This document shows positions 1-4,970 of a stretch of DNA of 5,412 nucleotides, piece by piece. The DNA is from Dehalococcoidia bacterium (lineage in GTDB: Bacteria; Chloroflexota; Dehalococcoidia; GIF9; AB-539-J10), in NCBI GenBank assembly GCA_030612345.1, contig JAUWOB010000078.1, forward strand, positions 1 through 5,412, read 5' to 3'. How positions within the stretch are numbered: position 1 is the first letter of the stretch; each line of letters begins with the position of its first letter. Both the position numbers and the translations under genes were made by a program. A model generated the notes under the pieces. It was not told the origin of the DNA. It worked only from the letters and a program-made list of their open reading frames with translations, and searched no databases.

Positions 1-270
1 GTCAGCATTCACTGCTACAGACCGGGCGATGAAGACGATATCCCATCCCGACTTCAGCGATTGCAGCCTCATTATCTCCCTGAGTAACCTCTTCACGCGG
101 TTACGCTGCACCGCCTTACCCACTTTCTTCGTCACAGCAAAACCGTATCGGCTTATGCCCAAACCGTTGGGCGTCGCCTTCATCACCAGTAAGCTGTTCG
201 CCCATACCTTGCCTTGCCGATAAACCAGCGTATATTGGGTTCTATTAGTTAAAGATCGAGGCTCCTTCAC
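1..270 (-). CDS. rnpA: Ribonuclease P protein component, 3' part outside the window
   Basis: RnpA is the small basic protein subunit of RNase P; it binds the catalytic RNA (RnpB) and helps it remove 5' leaders from pre-tRNAs. Ninety codons are visible before the window edge. The family is usually about 110-120 residues, so roughly 20-30 C-terminal residues are missing. The diagnostic RNR signature lies in KKVGKAVQRNRVKRLLRE at residues 48-65 (RNR at 56-58), after a typical N-terminus with YRQGKVWANSLLVMK at 17-31. It is followed by GWDIVFIAR at 75-83. The chosen start is GTG at 270-268, 9 nt after the rpmH stop and in the same frame as rpmH. No clear SD precedes it, so translation is probably coupled to rpmH. 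rpmH-rnpA adjacency is nearly universal in bacteria. The identification is firm; the exact start is less so. Confidence 0.93.
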   Translation of the reverse strand, partial: MKEPRSLTNRTQYTLVYRQGKVWANSLLVMKATPNGLGISRYGFAVTKKVGKAVQRNRVKRLLREIMRLQSLKSGWDIVFIARSVAVNAD

Positions 271-279
271 AGGATGGAG

Positions 280-420
280 TCAAACAGGAGTTAGCCTGTA
301 CCTCCCCTTACGGCGCCTTGCTTTAAGCACTCGTCTTCCTGCCCGATCGGCCATTCTAGCGCGAAAACCTAACTTGCGCCTCCGGGGAATCCTCTTTGGT
401 TGGTAAGTCCGCTTTGGCAT
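280..420 (-). CDS. rpmH: 50S ribosomal protein L34
   Basis: L34 is a very small, highly basic protein of the large ribosomal subunit that binds 23S rRNA. This 46-residue ORF starts [16 protein letters not shown] and continues with [20 protein letters not shown] at 18-37, ending KGRYRLTPV. These are the hallmark KRTYQP, GFRARM and GRxVLxxRRRKGR blocks of the family, and the length is normal (44-50). The ATG at 420-418 lies only 3 nt after the rpsR stop (TGA AGA ATG). The only SD-like sequence is a weak AGG inside the end of rpsR, so coupling to S18 translation is likely. The gene is followed by rnpA, as in most bacteria. What is unusual is its upstream neighbour: rpmH normally begins its own transcript near dnaA, but here it sits inside the S6-SSB-S18 operon. 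Confidence 0.96.
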   Translation of the reverse strand: MPKRTYQPKRIPRRRKLGFRARMADRAGRRVLKARRRKGRYRLTPV

Positions 421-423
421 TCT

Positions 424-714
424 TCAACCTACGGAACGGGACAGTCCTACGCCTCCCGTTTTCCAGATGTGGCTTGGTGCGTAAGGCAACATAGCGAGAT
501 AACGGGCTCGCTTTATAGCTTGTGCTAAGCTTCTCTGGTGCTTAGCGCAGGTCCTGCTCCGCCGTCGCGACACAATCTTCCCCTGACTGGAAACATAGCG
601 AGACAACACAGAAACATCTTTGTAGTCGATCCTCATATTCCCCTTGCAGAAGGGACAGAATGCTGGTCTCGCGACGAAGCTCCTCGTCCTTCTTACTCTC
701 TCAGTATTAGGCAA
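424..714 (-). CDS. rpsR: 30S ribosomal protein S18, zinc-binding (C+) form
   Basis: S18 binds the platform of the small subunit as a partner of S6, which is encoded two genes upstream. The 96-residue product carries the family core: CPFCKGN (20-26), [14 protein letters not shown] (29-42), [19 protein letters not shown] (45-63) and [13 protein letters not shown] (66-78). Cys20, Cys23, Cys56 and His59 match the zinc-ribbon ligands of the metal-binding S18 variant. The start is TTG at 714-712, supported by AAAGGAG at 723-729 with 8-nt spacing; no ATG lies nearby in frame. Residues 83-96 ([14 protein letters not shown]) form a C-terminal tail beyond the usual end of the core near His82. The tail codons run up to 3 nt before rpmH and are the only place an rpmH ribosome-binding site could lie. 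Family assignment is firm. Confidence 0.96.
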   Translation of the reverse strand: MPNTERVRRTRSFVARPAFCPFCKGNMRIDYKDVSVLSRYVSSQGKIVSRRRSRTCAKHQRSLAQAIKRARYLAMLPYAPSHIWKTGGVGLSRSVG

Positions 715-722
715 ATCTTCTT

Positions 723-729
723 CTCCTTT
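723..729 (-). promoter_or_regulatory. Shine-Dalgarno sequence for rpsR
   Basis: AAAGGAG on the minus strand lies in the 18-nt gap between the ssb TAA and the TTG of rpsR, 8 nt before the TTG. It is the strongest argument for the non-ATG start of S18. Confidence 0.75.
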
Positions 730-732
730 ATC

Positions 733-1122
733 TTAGTCAAAGGGCAAATCTTCAGGCTCAAGATCACCTTCTTCAGGAAGCGAACCCGGCTCTCGTTTGC
801 CAAGGAAAAGTACGCGGTCCGCAGTCACCTCAAGGCTAGTGCGCATCTGTCCATCCTGTCCTTCCCAACTACGAGCGTGCAATCTTCCCTCAACGTAAAC
901 TTGCCGCCCCTTGCCCAAGAACTGATTGCACTGCTCAGCTTGTTTGCCCCAAACGCTGACTCTAAACCAGTCTGTCTCTTCTCTGGTCTCTCCGGCGGAA
1001 GTAGTGTAACGATGATTAGTAGCCATACGAAAGGAGGTAACTGCTTTCCCGTCAGGCGTATACCTCATCTCCGGATCAGAACCTAGATTGCCGACAAGTA
1101 TCGCTTTGCTTAAGCTTGCCAT
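733..1122 (-). CDS. ssb: Single-stranded DNA-binding protein
   Basis: SSB coats single-stranded DNA during replication, recombination and repair, normally as a homotetramer, and recruits partner enzymes through an acidic C-terminal tip. From the chosen start the protein has 129 residues. An OB fold covers about 1-110: MASLSKAILVGNLGSDPEMRYTP-type start, TDWFRVSVWGKQAEQ in the middle, then GRQVYVEGRLHARSW. A short acidic tail (EPGSLPEEGDLEPEDLPFD) follows. Two things are odd: the linker is almost absent (families often have 40 or more residues), and an Asp follows the PF that is normally terminal. An ATG at 1131 would add MTD and overlap rpsF by 8 nt, but the SD AAGGTGG (1132-1138) abuts that ATG and is 9 nt from the ATG at 1122. 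The 1122 start also gives the canonical MASL N-terminus. The gene sits between rpsF and rpsR, the standard arrangement. Confidence 0.95.
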   Translation of the reverse strand: MASLSKAILVGNLGSDPEMRYTPDGKAVTSFRMATNHRYTTSAGETREETDWFRVSVWGKQAEQCNQFLGKGRQVYVEGRLHARSWEGQDGQMRTSLEVTADRVLFLGKREPGSLPEEGDLEPEDLPFD

Positions 1123-1123
1123 A

Positions 1124-1411
1124 TCAGTCATCCACCTTCACCACGAGATACCGCAGAATATCCCGTGACGCACCGACCTCTGCTTCAAGCTCCCTAACTG
1201 ATTCCGGCCCCAACTTGAAGCGCGTTAAAACGTAATCGGCTTCCCTGAATTTCTCTATAGGGTAAGCCAGTTTCCTCTTTCCCCATTGCTTTGTCTCTTC
1301 CACCGTGCCACCACGGCTACTGATGGACTGAGTCACCTTGTCTATGATTTTAGACACTCCCTCTTCATCAACTTCGGGGTTAATCATAGCTACCAGTTCA
1401 TAATCACGCAT
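1124..1411 (-). CDS. rpsF: 30S ribosomal protein S6
   Basis: S6 is a small-subunit protein with a ferredoxin-like fold that heterodimerises with S18 on the platform of the 30S subunit. The 95-residue ORF begins MRDYELVAMINPEVDEEGV and carries the family signature WGKRKLAYPI at 43-52, followed by KFREADYVLTRFKL and ending LRYLVVKVDD. The length is normal, without the long acidic tail of some proteobacterial S6 proteins. It is the first gene of a minus-strand operon, with ssb starting 1 nt after its stop. No SD lies before the ATG at 1411-1409. A good promoter ends its -10 box 6 nt upstream, so the mRNA probably begins at or within about 2 nt of the start codon. Confidence 0.96.
   Translation of the reverse strand: MRDYELVAMINPEVDEEGVSKIIDKVTQSISSRGGTVEETKQWGKRKLAYPIEKFREADYVLTRFKLGPESVRELEAEVGASRDILRYLVVKVDD
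1132..1138 (-). promoter_or_regulatory. Shine-Dalgarno sequence that decides the ssb start
   Basis: AAGGTGG on the minus strand lies within the last codons of rpsF. It has zero spacing to the ATG at 1131 and 9 nt to the ATG at 1122, so it favours the shorter ssb reading frame. Confidence 0.5.
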
Positions 1412-1417
1412 GCGCAG

Positions 1418-1446
1418 ATTTTATACCATAGGGGACAAAATGGCAA
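1418..1446 (-). promoter_or_regulatory. Promoter of the rpsF-ssb-rpsR-rpmH-rnpA operon
   Basis: On the minus strand TTGCCA (1441-1446, 5 of 6 to the sigma-70 -35 consensus) is followed after exactly 17 bp by TAAAAT (1418-1423, 5 of 6 to the -10 consensus). Six nt separate the -10 from the rpsF ATG, placing the start site at about the A of ATG. An alternative -10, TATAAA at 1420-1425, would move it about 2 nt upstream. Either way the transcript is predicted to be leaderless. Confidence 0.65.
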
Positions 1447-1505
1447 CAAGGCCTATCCTTGGGCCACTCTCTGTATCTGCCGGCTAGAATGTTCAATACG
1501 GCCAG

Positions 1506-1514
1506 TGCTATAAT
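1506..1514 (+). promoter_or_regulatory. Extended -10 promoter of thiL
   Basis: TGCTATAAT combines a perfect TATAAT (1509-1514) with the TGn extension. No good -35 is present at 16-18 bp (TAGAAT at 1485-1490 is the nearest candidate), which is tolerated for extended -10 promoters. The ATG of thiL at 1522 lies 7 nt after the box, so transcription should begin at or one base before the start codon. It diverges from the rpsF promoter; the two start sites are about 110 bp apart. Confidence 0.62.
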
Positions 1515-1521
1515 TCCAGCA

Positions 1522-2547
1522 ATGAAAGTGTCGGAGTTGGGCGAATTCGGACTGATCAACCTCATACGCAGCGCCGTCAGATACGATGGTTCTGGACATA
1601 CTCCCTGGCAGGAAGTCTTAGTGGGTATAGGTGATGACGCTGCTGCCTGGCGCATTGACGATCATATCCTCTTGGCTACTACAGATACCCTGGTTCAAGA
1701 CATACACTTCAATCTAGACGTCATCAGCTGGGAGGAACTGGGCTGGAAAGTGCTGGCTGTCAACCTAAGCGACATAGCTGCCATGGGCGGTATTCCCAAG
1801 TACGCTCTGCTCTCTCTGGCATTGCCCGGCGAACTGCAGGCGGAAGATATCTCCAGATTTGCCAATGGCATGATGGAGCTGGCCAGTGACTTCAGTGTCG
1901 CTCTAGTTGGAGGCAATATAGCCGCTGCCCCCAATGTAGTTATAACTCTAACAATCATAGGCTGCTCCAGGGGCGAAGTGATACTCAGGAGGTCAACAGC
2001 GTGTCCGGGTGACCAGATAGCCGTCACAGGGTACCTGGGACTGTCGGCGGCCGGCCTGGAAATGCTCAAGGGAAGAACCATCTCCGATCCTGAAACGAGC
2101 AGCATCCTGAGGTGCGCCCACCTTCGACCCAAGCCCAGAATAGAAGAAGGCCGTATCTTAGTCGAACAAGGAGTGAGAACGGCTATAGACATAAGCGATG
2201 GGCTGGTGGCCGACCTTGACCATATATGTGAATGTAGCAAGGTCAACGCCAGGATAAAGATAGAACAGGTGCCTGTACACCCCATAGTAACAGCCAATTT
2301 CGCTGACCATCAAGAACTGGCTTTATCCGGTGGTGAGGATTATGAGCTGCTCTTTACGGCTGATCAGGCCACCGTTGCCAGAGCCAGGCAAGCTCTGCAC
2401 TGCCCGGTGACTGTGATCGGAGATATAGGAGAAGAACAGTCAGCAAGACGAGTGACACTAGTGGATAGAAGGGGGAACACCGTCCCTTGCGGACAAGGAG
2501 GCTGGGAACACTTCAAGCATGGAATCGCTGAAGCTAAATTCCCGTAG
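1522..2547 (+). CDS. thiL: Thiamine-monophosphate kinase
   Basis: ThiL phosphorylates thiamine monophosphate with ATP to give thiamine diphosphate, the active cofactor and last step of thiamine synthesis, in the cytoplasm. From the ATG at 1522 the protein has 341 residues, typical for the family, and begins MKVSELGEFGLINLI as ThiL proteins do. Family motifs are in order: GIGDDAA (35-41), TTDTLVQDIHF (53-63), NLSDIAAMGG (81-90), VGGN (129-132), DISDG (223-227) and GGEDYELLF (270-278). The Asp-rich loops bind Mg and ATP. The frame is open upstream to an ATG at 1459 and another at 1489. Those starts would put the -10 box inside the coding region and add a non-conserved N-terminus, so I reject them. 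There is no SD; the mRNA is probably leaderless. The 3' end overlaps tsaE by 29 nt, a common thiL-tsaE neighbourhood. Confidence 0.96.
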   Translation: MKVSELGEFGLINLIRSAVRYDGSGHTPWQEVLVGIGDDAAAWRIDDHILLATTDTLVQDIHFNLDVISWEELGWKVLAVNLSDIAAMGGIPKYALLSLALPGELQAEDISRFANGMMELASDFSVALVGGNIAAAPNVVITLTIIGCSRGEVILRRSTACPGDQIAVTGYLGLSAAGLEMLKGRTISDPETSSILRCAHLRPKPRIEEGRILVEQGVRTAIDISDGLVADLDHICECSKVNARIKIEQVPVHPIVTANFADHQELALSGGEDYELLFTADQATVARARQALHCPVTVIGDIGEEQSARRVTLVDRRGNTVPCGQGGWEHFKHGIAEAKFP

Positions 2548-3019
2548 CCCGGAGCAAACTCAGCTGTTGGGAAGCTACCTGGGGGAACTAGCCCAGGAAG
2601 CTGATGTTTTCCTTCTGGTAGGTGAGTTGGGAACGGGGAAGACCTGTCTTGTCCAGGGCATCGCTCGGGGGCTTGATGTAAGCGAGTATGCCTTCAGTCC
2701 TTCCTTTGTCATCCTCAGAGAGTACCATGGCCGACTTCCCCTATACCATGTTGATCTTTATCGCCTGGATCGCACTGAGGAAATCGCTGACCTCGGGCTC
2801 GAGGAGTATTTCTTCGGCAATGGAGTCTGTGTCATTGAATGGGCAGAGAAAGGAATGCAGGTAGTACCCCGCGAGAATCTACTTATCACCATACACTATG
2901 TTCCCGTCGCGCGGTCAACGCGGTCCATTTTGCTGAGACCCCAAGGCAAACGCTACCAGGAACTATTAGGACAACTGAAAACGAGAAAGGGAATGACGGC
3001 CCTGGATCCGAAATGCTAA
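2519..3019 (+). CDS. tsaE: tRNA t6A biosynthesis ATPase TsaE
   Basis: TsaE is the P-loop ATPase that works with TsaB and TsaD to transfer threonylcarbamoyl to A37 of ANN-decoding tRNAs. The 166-residue protein has a Walker A GELGTGKT at 35-42, the switch-like SPSFVILREY at 60-69, LYHVDLYRL at 75-83 (Asp79 matching the essential acidic residue of the family) and VIEWAEKG at 105-112, where many homologues have EWPE. Residues after about 135 form a divergent basic tail ending TALDPKC. The ATG at 2519 lies inside thiL. An AAGGAGG at 2495-2501 is 17 nt away, too far for an ideal SD, and no in-frame alternative start lies between. Translation is therefore probably coupled to thiL. tsaB, its complex partner, follows after a 154-bp gap. 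Confidence 0.95.
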   Translation: MESLKLNSRSPEQTQLLGSYLGELAQEADVFLLVGELGTGKTCLVQGIARGLDVSEYAFSPSFVILREYHGRLPLYHVDLYRLDRTEEIADLGLEEYFFGNGVCVIEWAEKGMQVVPRENLLITIHYVPVARSTRSILLRPQGKRYQELLGQLKTRKGMTALDPKC

Positions 3020-3031
3020 GCAGTGCACAAG

Positions 3032-3138
3032 CTTGAAGGTCAAAGGCTGAAAAATCAAAATGACAACTCAGAATGCGGGGCTTTTCAACCTTTGCTCTGT
3101 CATCTTGCGCTCTTGCTCTTGCTTTCTGCGTTTTCAAG
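3032..3138. repeat. Degenerate inverted-repeat element between tsaE and tsaB
   Basis: Most of the 154-bp tsaE-tsaB gap is occupied by imperfect inverted repeats. The outer arms are CTTGAA (3032-3037) and TTCAAG (3133-3138). Inner arms CAAAATGACA (3056-3065) and TGTCATCTTG (3098-3107) pair at 9 of 10 positions. A third pair, CAAAGGCTGAAAA (3041-3053) and TTTTCAACCTTTG (3082-3094), matches 12 of 13 and is interleaved with the inner arms. The left side is A-rich and the right side T/C-rich with repeated GCTCTT. It looks like a decayed miniature mobile or palindromic intergenic repeat, but no second copy is in the window, so this is inference. Confidence 0.4.
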
Positions 3139-3173
3139 GGATTTGTTTGGCGTTTAGAGATTAGATTTCTGAT

Positions 3174-3905
3174 ATGGAATTAGCCATAGATACTTCCTCC
3201 AATATCGCCGGTGTTGCCTTATCTCGCAAAGGTGAAATACTGGCGTCGCTGACCTGGCAGACAGCAAGAAACCATACAGTAGAACTGCTCCCTAATCTGG
3301 TCTGCTTGCTACAACAGGCCAGGGTGGAACTAGACTCTTTAGAAGCGATCATCGTAGCTAAGGGTCCCGGGAGTTTTAACGGGCTGCGAGTAGGCATAAG
3401 CACGGCCAAGGGACTGGCATCTGTCCTGCACATTCCCCTGCTCGGTGTAAACACCTTGGAAGCTGAAGCCTATCCCTTTGCCTTCACTGGATTGCCTCTG
3501 CGCCCCGTGCACAAGGCTGGTCATGATGAAATAGCCACTGCCCTGTACCGGCAGAAAAACGATGAATGGCAATGTCTGGAAGCGGACAATCTAACCACAG
3601 TCACGGTTCTCTGCCTTCGAACTAAGCAGAGAACGCTTTTTTGTGGTGAGATTCCCTACAATATGATAAGTGAGATACGGCAAAACGTGGGCAGGCGAGC
3701 TATAATATCCCCGAGTGAGGGCCAATCCCGGGCCAGTTCCCTGGCGGTATTGGGTTGGCGAAAGCTGAACAGGGGAGAACAAGATGACCCGGTGACCCTA
3801 CAGCCGTTATACCTTCGCCCTCCCCATATAACCAAGCCCAGAGCCAAGACGCCTCCTCTCGCAGATCTGAGGGAGGCGAGGGAGTCAAGAAATGGAAATC
3901 CCTAA
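3174..3905 (+). CDS. tsaB: tRNA t6A biosynthesis complex protein TsaB
   Basis: TsaB is an inactive ASKHA-fold paralogue of TsaD that dimerises with it and anchors TsaE in the bacterial t6A machinery. The 243-residue protein starts MELAIDTSSN (1-10), the phosphate-loop strand of the fold. It has the family HTVELLP (34-40), then KGPGSFNGLRVGISTAKGLA (63-82), where most homologues have GPGSFTGLR. It ends with the usual PLYLRPPHITKP near 217-228 and a tail of about 15-20 residues. The usual DAR-type motif is replaced by VHKAGHDEIATALY. There is no convincing SD. A weak -10-like TAGATT (3162-3167) ends 6 nt before the ATG, so a separate, possibly leaderless transcript is conceivable. The last 14 nt overlap the next gene. 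tsaD and tsaC are not in the window. Confidence 0.94.
   Translation: MELAIDTSSNIAGVALSRKGEILASLTWQTARNHTVELLPNLVCLLQQARVELDSLEAIIVAKGPGSFNGLRVGISTAKGLASVLHIPLLGVNTLEAEAYPFAFTGLPLRPVHKAGHDEIATALYRQKNDEWQCLEADNLTTVTVLCLRTKQRTLFCGEIPYNMISEIRQNVGRRAIISPSEGQSRASSLAVLGWRKLNRGEQDDPVTLQPLYLRPPHITKPRAKTPPLADLREARESRNGNP
3880..3884 (+). promoter_or_regulatory. Shine-Dalgarno sequence for the hotdog-HAD fusion gene
   Basis: GGGAG inside the 3' end of tsaB lies 7 nt before the ATG at 3892, within a G/A-rich stretch that begins near 3869. It supports this start and translation from the tsaB message. Confidence 0.65.
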
Positions 3906-4953
3906 ACTGGATGCCGAGTACGCCGCCAAGGTCTGTTTTGCCTGTGGTCGGGAAAACCCCATCGGGCTAAAGCTCAAACCTGTTCATGATGGAGAGAAAG
4001 TCAGCGCCGAGTTTACCGCCGGCGAGTTTCATCAAGGATGGAATGATGCGATCCACGGCGGCATTCTCTACACCCTCCTCGATGAAGTAAATGCTTACGC
4101 CATGCTCTGCCACGGGATTGAGTTTGGCGTTACTGCCAAAAGCGAGATCAGGTTCAAACAGGCGGCACGCATTAATGAGCCAATTCAAGCTTCCGCCTGG
4201 GTCACCAAAGTGAGAAAACGCCTGGTAGAAACTCAAGGAGTGCTTACTCTCAAGGATAGTACAGTCATAGCCGAAGGCGATTTCCTCTTCTACGTCTGGA
4301 GACAGTCAAAGAGGACAGTGCTCTGGGACATGGACGGGGTCATTGCCGATTCCCATTCCTTCCACTTTGCCGCCTGGCAGGAGACCTTTGCTGAAAGGGG
4401 CATACGGTTCACCGGCGAGGATTTCAACGAGCTTTTTGGCACCAGAAATGACTTCATCATCGGCAGTGTCATGGGCCGTGAACTTGCGGAAGAGGATGTC
4501 AAGATTATGGTACAGGAGAAGGAGAGGATCTTTCGACGACAGGCAAGAGGCAACGTCCAGCCATTTCCCGGGGCAATAAGGCTGCTGAATGCCATAAAGA
4601 AGGCGAACTTCAAGCTAGGATTGGTTTCTTCGGCACCGAAGGAGAACATCAACCTGGTCATCGGCGAGCTTGGCCTGAACGGTATTTTCGACTGCATTGT
4701 TTTCGGTCGAGAAGTATCCGAAAGCAAACCCAGCCCTCAGATATACCTTTTGGCCACCGACAGGCTGGAAGTGGCGCCTGCCGATTGCCTGGTAATCGAG
4801 GATTCGCCCCAGGGAATCAGAGCGGCCAAGACCGCAGGGATGAAGTGTTTGGCCATAACCAACACACACCCTCGCCAGAAGCTCGAGGAGGCTGACAAGG
4901 TAGTCGACTCCTTAGAAAACGTTGATTTGATCACATTGCTCATGCGGATCTAG
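3892..4953 (+). CDS. Two-domain protein: hotdog (PaaI/4HBT-like) thioesterase fused to HAD hydrolase
   Basis: One uninterrupted ORF of 353 residues carries two domains. Residues 1-140 resemble PaaI-like acyl-CoA thioesterases. CFACGRENPIGLKL (15-28) is the Cys-X2-Cys type N-terminus, and IHGGILYTLLDE (54-65) holds the HGG turn and the acidic residues of the hotdog active site. Residues 143-353 form a HAD hydrolase of the beta-phosphoglucomutase-like group: motif I DMDG (Asp146, Asp148), a helical cap, motif II VSSA (245-248), motif III Lys279 in ESKPSPQ, and motif IV IEDSPQG (Glu303, Asp304). All catalytic residues of both halves are present, so both are probably active. Substrates cannot be named; an acyl-CoA and a small phosphorylated compound are plausible from the families. 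The linker is about five residues. The start has a good SD, and the 5' end overlaps tsaB by 14 nt, a place where rimI is often found in other genomes. Confidence 0.9.
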   Translation: MEIPKLDAEYAAKVCFACGRENPIGLKLKPVHDGEKVSAEFTAGEFHQGWNDAIHGGILYTLLDEVNAYAMLCHGIEFGVTAKSEIRFKQAARINEPIQASAWVTKVRKRLVETQGVLTLKDSTVIAEGDFLFYVWRQSKRTVLWDMDGVIADSHSFHFAAWQETFAERGIRFTGEDFNELFGTRNDFIIGSVMGRELAEEDVKIMVQEKERIFRRQARGNVQPFPGAIRLLNAIKKANFKLGLVSSAPKENINLVIGELGLNGIFDCIVFGREVSESKPSPQIYLLATDRLEVAPADCLVIEDSPQGIRAAKTAGMKCLAITNTHPRQKLEEADKVVDSLENVDLITLLMRI

Positions 4954-4960
4954 AAAGGAG
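4954..4960 (+). promoter_or_regulatory. Shine-Dalgarno sequence for ndk
   Basis: AAAGGAG begins directly after the TAG of the fusion gene and lies 10 nt before the ndk ATG at 4971, supporting that start. Confidence 0.7.
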
Positions 4961-4970
4961 CCATTTGAAG

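Noticed and set aside
29..223. 64-codon plus-strand frame at the window start
   Set aside because: It lies opposite the RNR signature region of rnpA and is explained as a shadow.
424..426. UGA recoding that would fuse S18, L34 and RnpA
   Set aside because: Each UGA lies at the natural end of a conserved protein, UGG serves for Trp throughout, and TAA and TAG are also used as stops; the standard code explains everything.
538..1086. 182-codon open frame on the plus strand opposite rpsR and ssb
   Set aside because: It is fully antisense to two conserved genes, shows no recognisable domain and no SD; it is a shadow frame.
1447..1461. CAAGG-CCTAT-CCTTG perfect short inverted repeat next to the rpsF -35
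   Set aside because: Five-base arms are expected by chance; the position is suggestive of an operator but nothing else supports it.
1459..1521. Upstream in-frame starts for thiL at 1459 and 1489
   Set aside because: They would add non-conserved residues and place the extended -10 box within the coding region; ThiL homologues begin at the 1522 ATG.
1695..2297. 200-codon open frame on the minus strand opposite thiL
   Set aside because: It is antisense to well-conserved ThiL motifs and its sequence resembles no known protein; long shadow frames are common at this base composition.
2495..2501. AAGGAGG as the Shine-Dalgarno of tsaE
   Set aside because: It is 17 nt from the ATG, beyond the usual range, and no in-frame start lies closer; coupling to thiL is the simpler explanation.
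3701..3706. Perfect TATAAT inside tsaB
   Set aside because: It has no TGn extension, no -35-like sequence at 16-18 bp, and sits mid-gene about 190 bp before the next start; probably chance.
4290..4727. 145-codon open frame on the minus strand opposite the HAD domain
   Set aside because: It is antisense to catalytic HAD motifs, has low-complexity Ser/Pro-rich content and no start signals.
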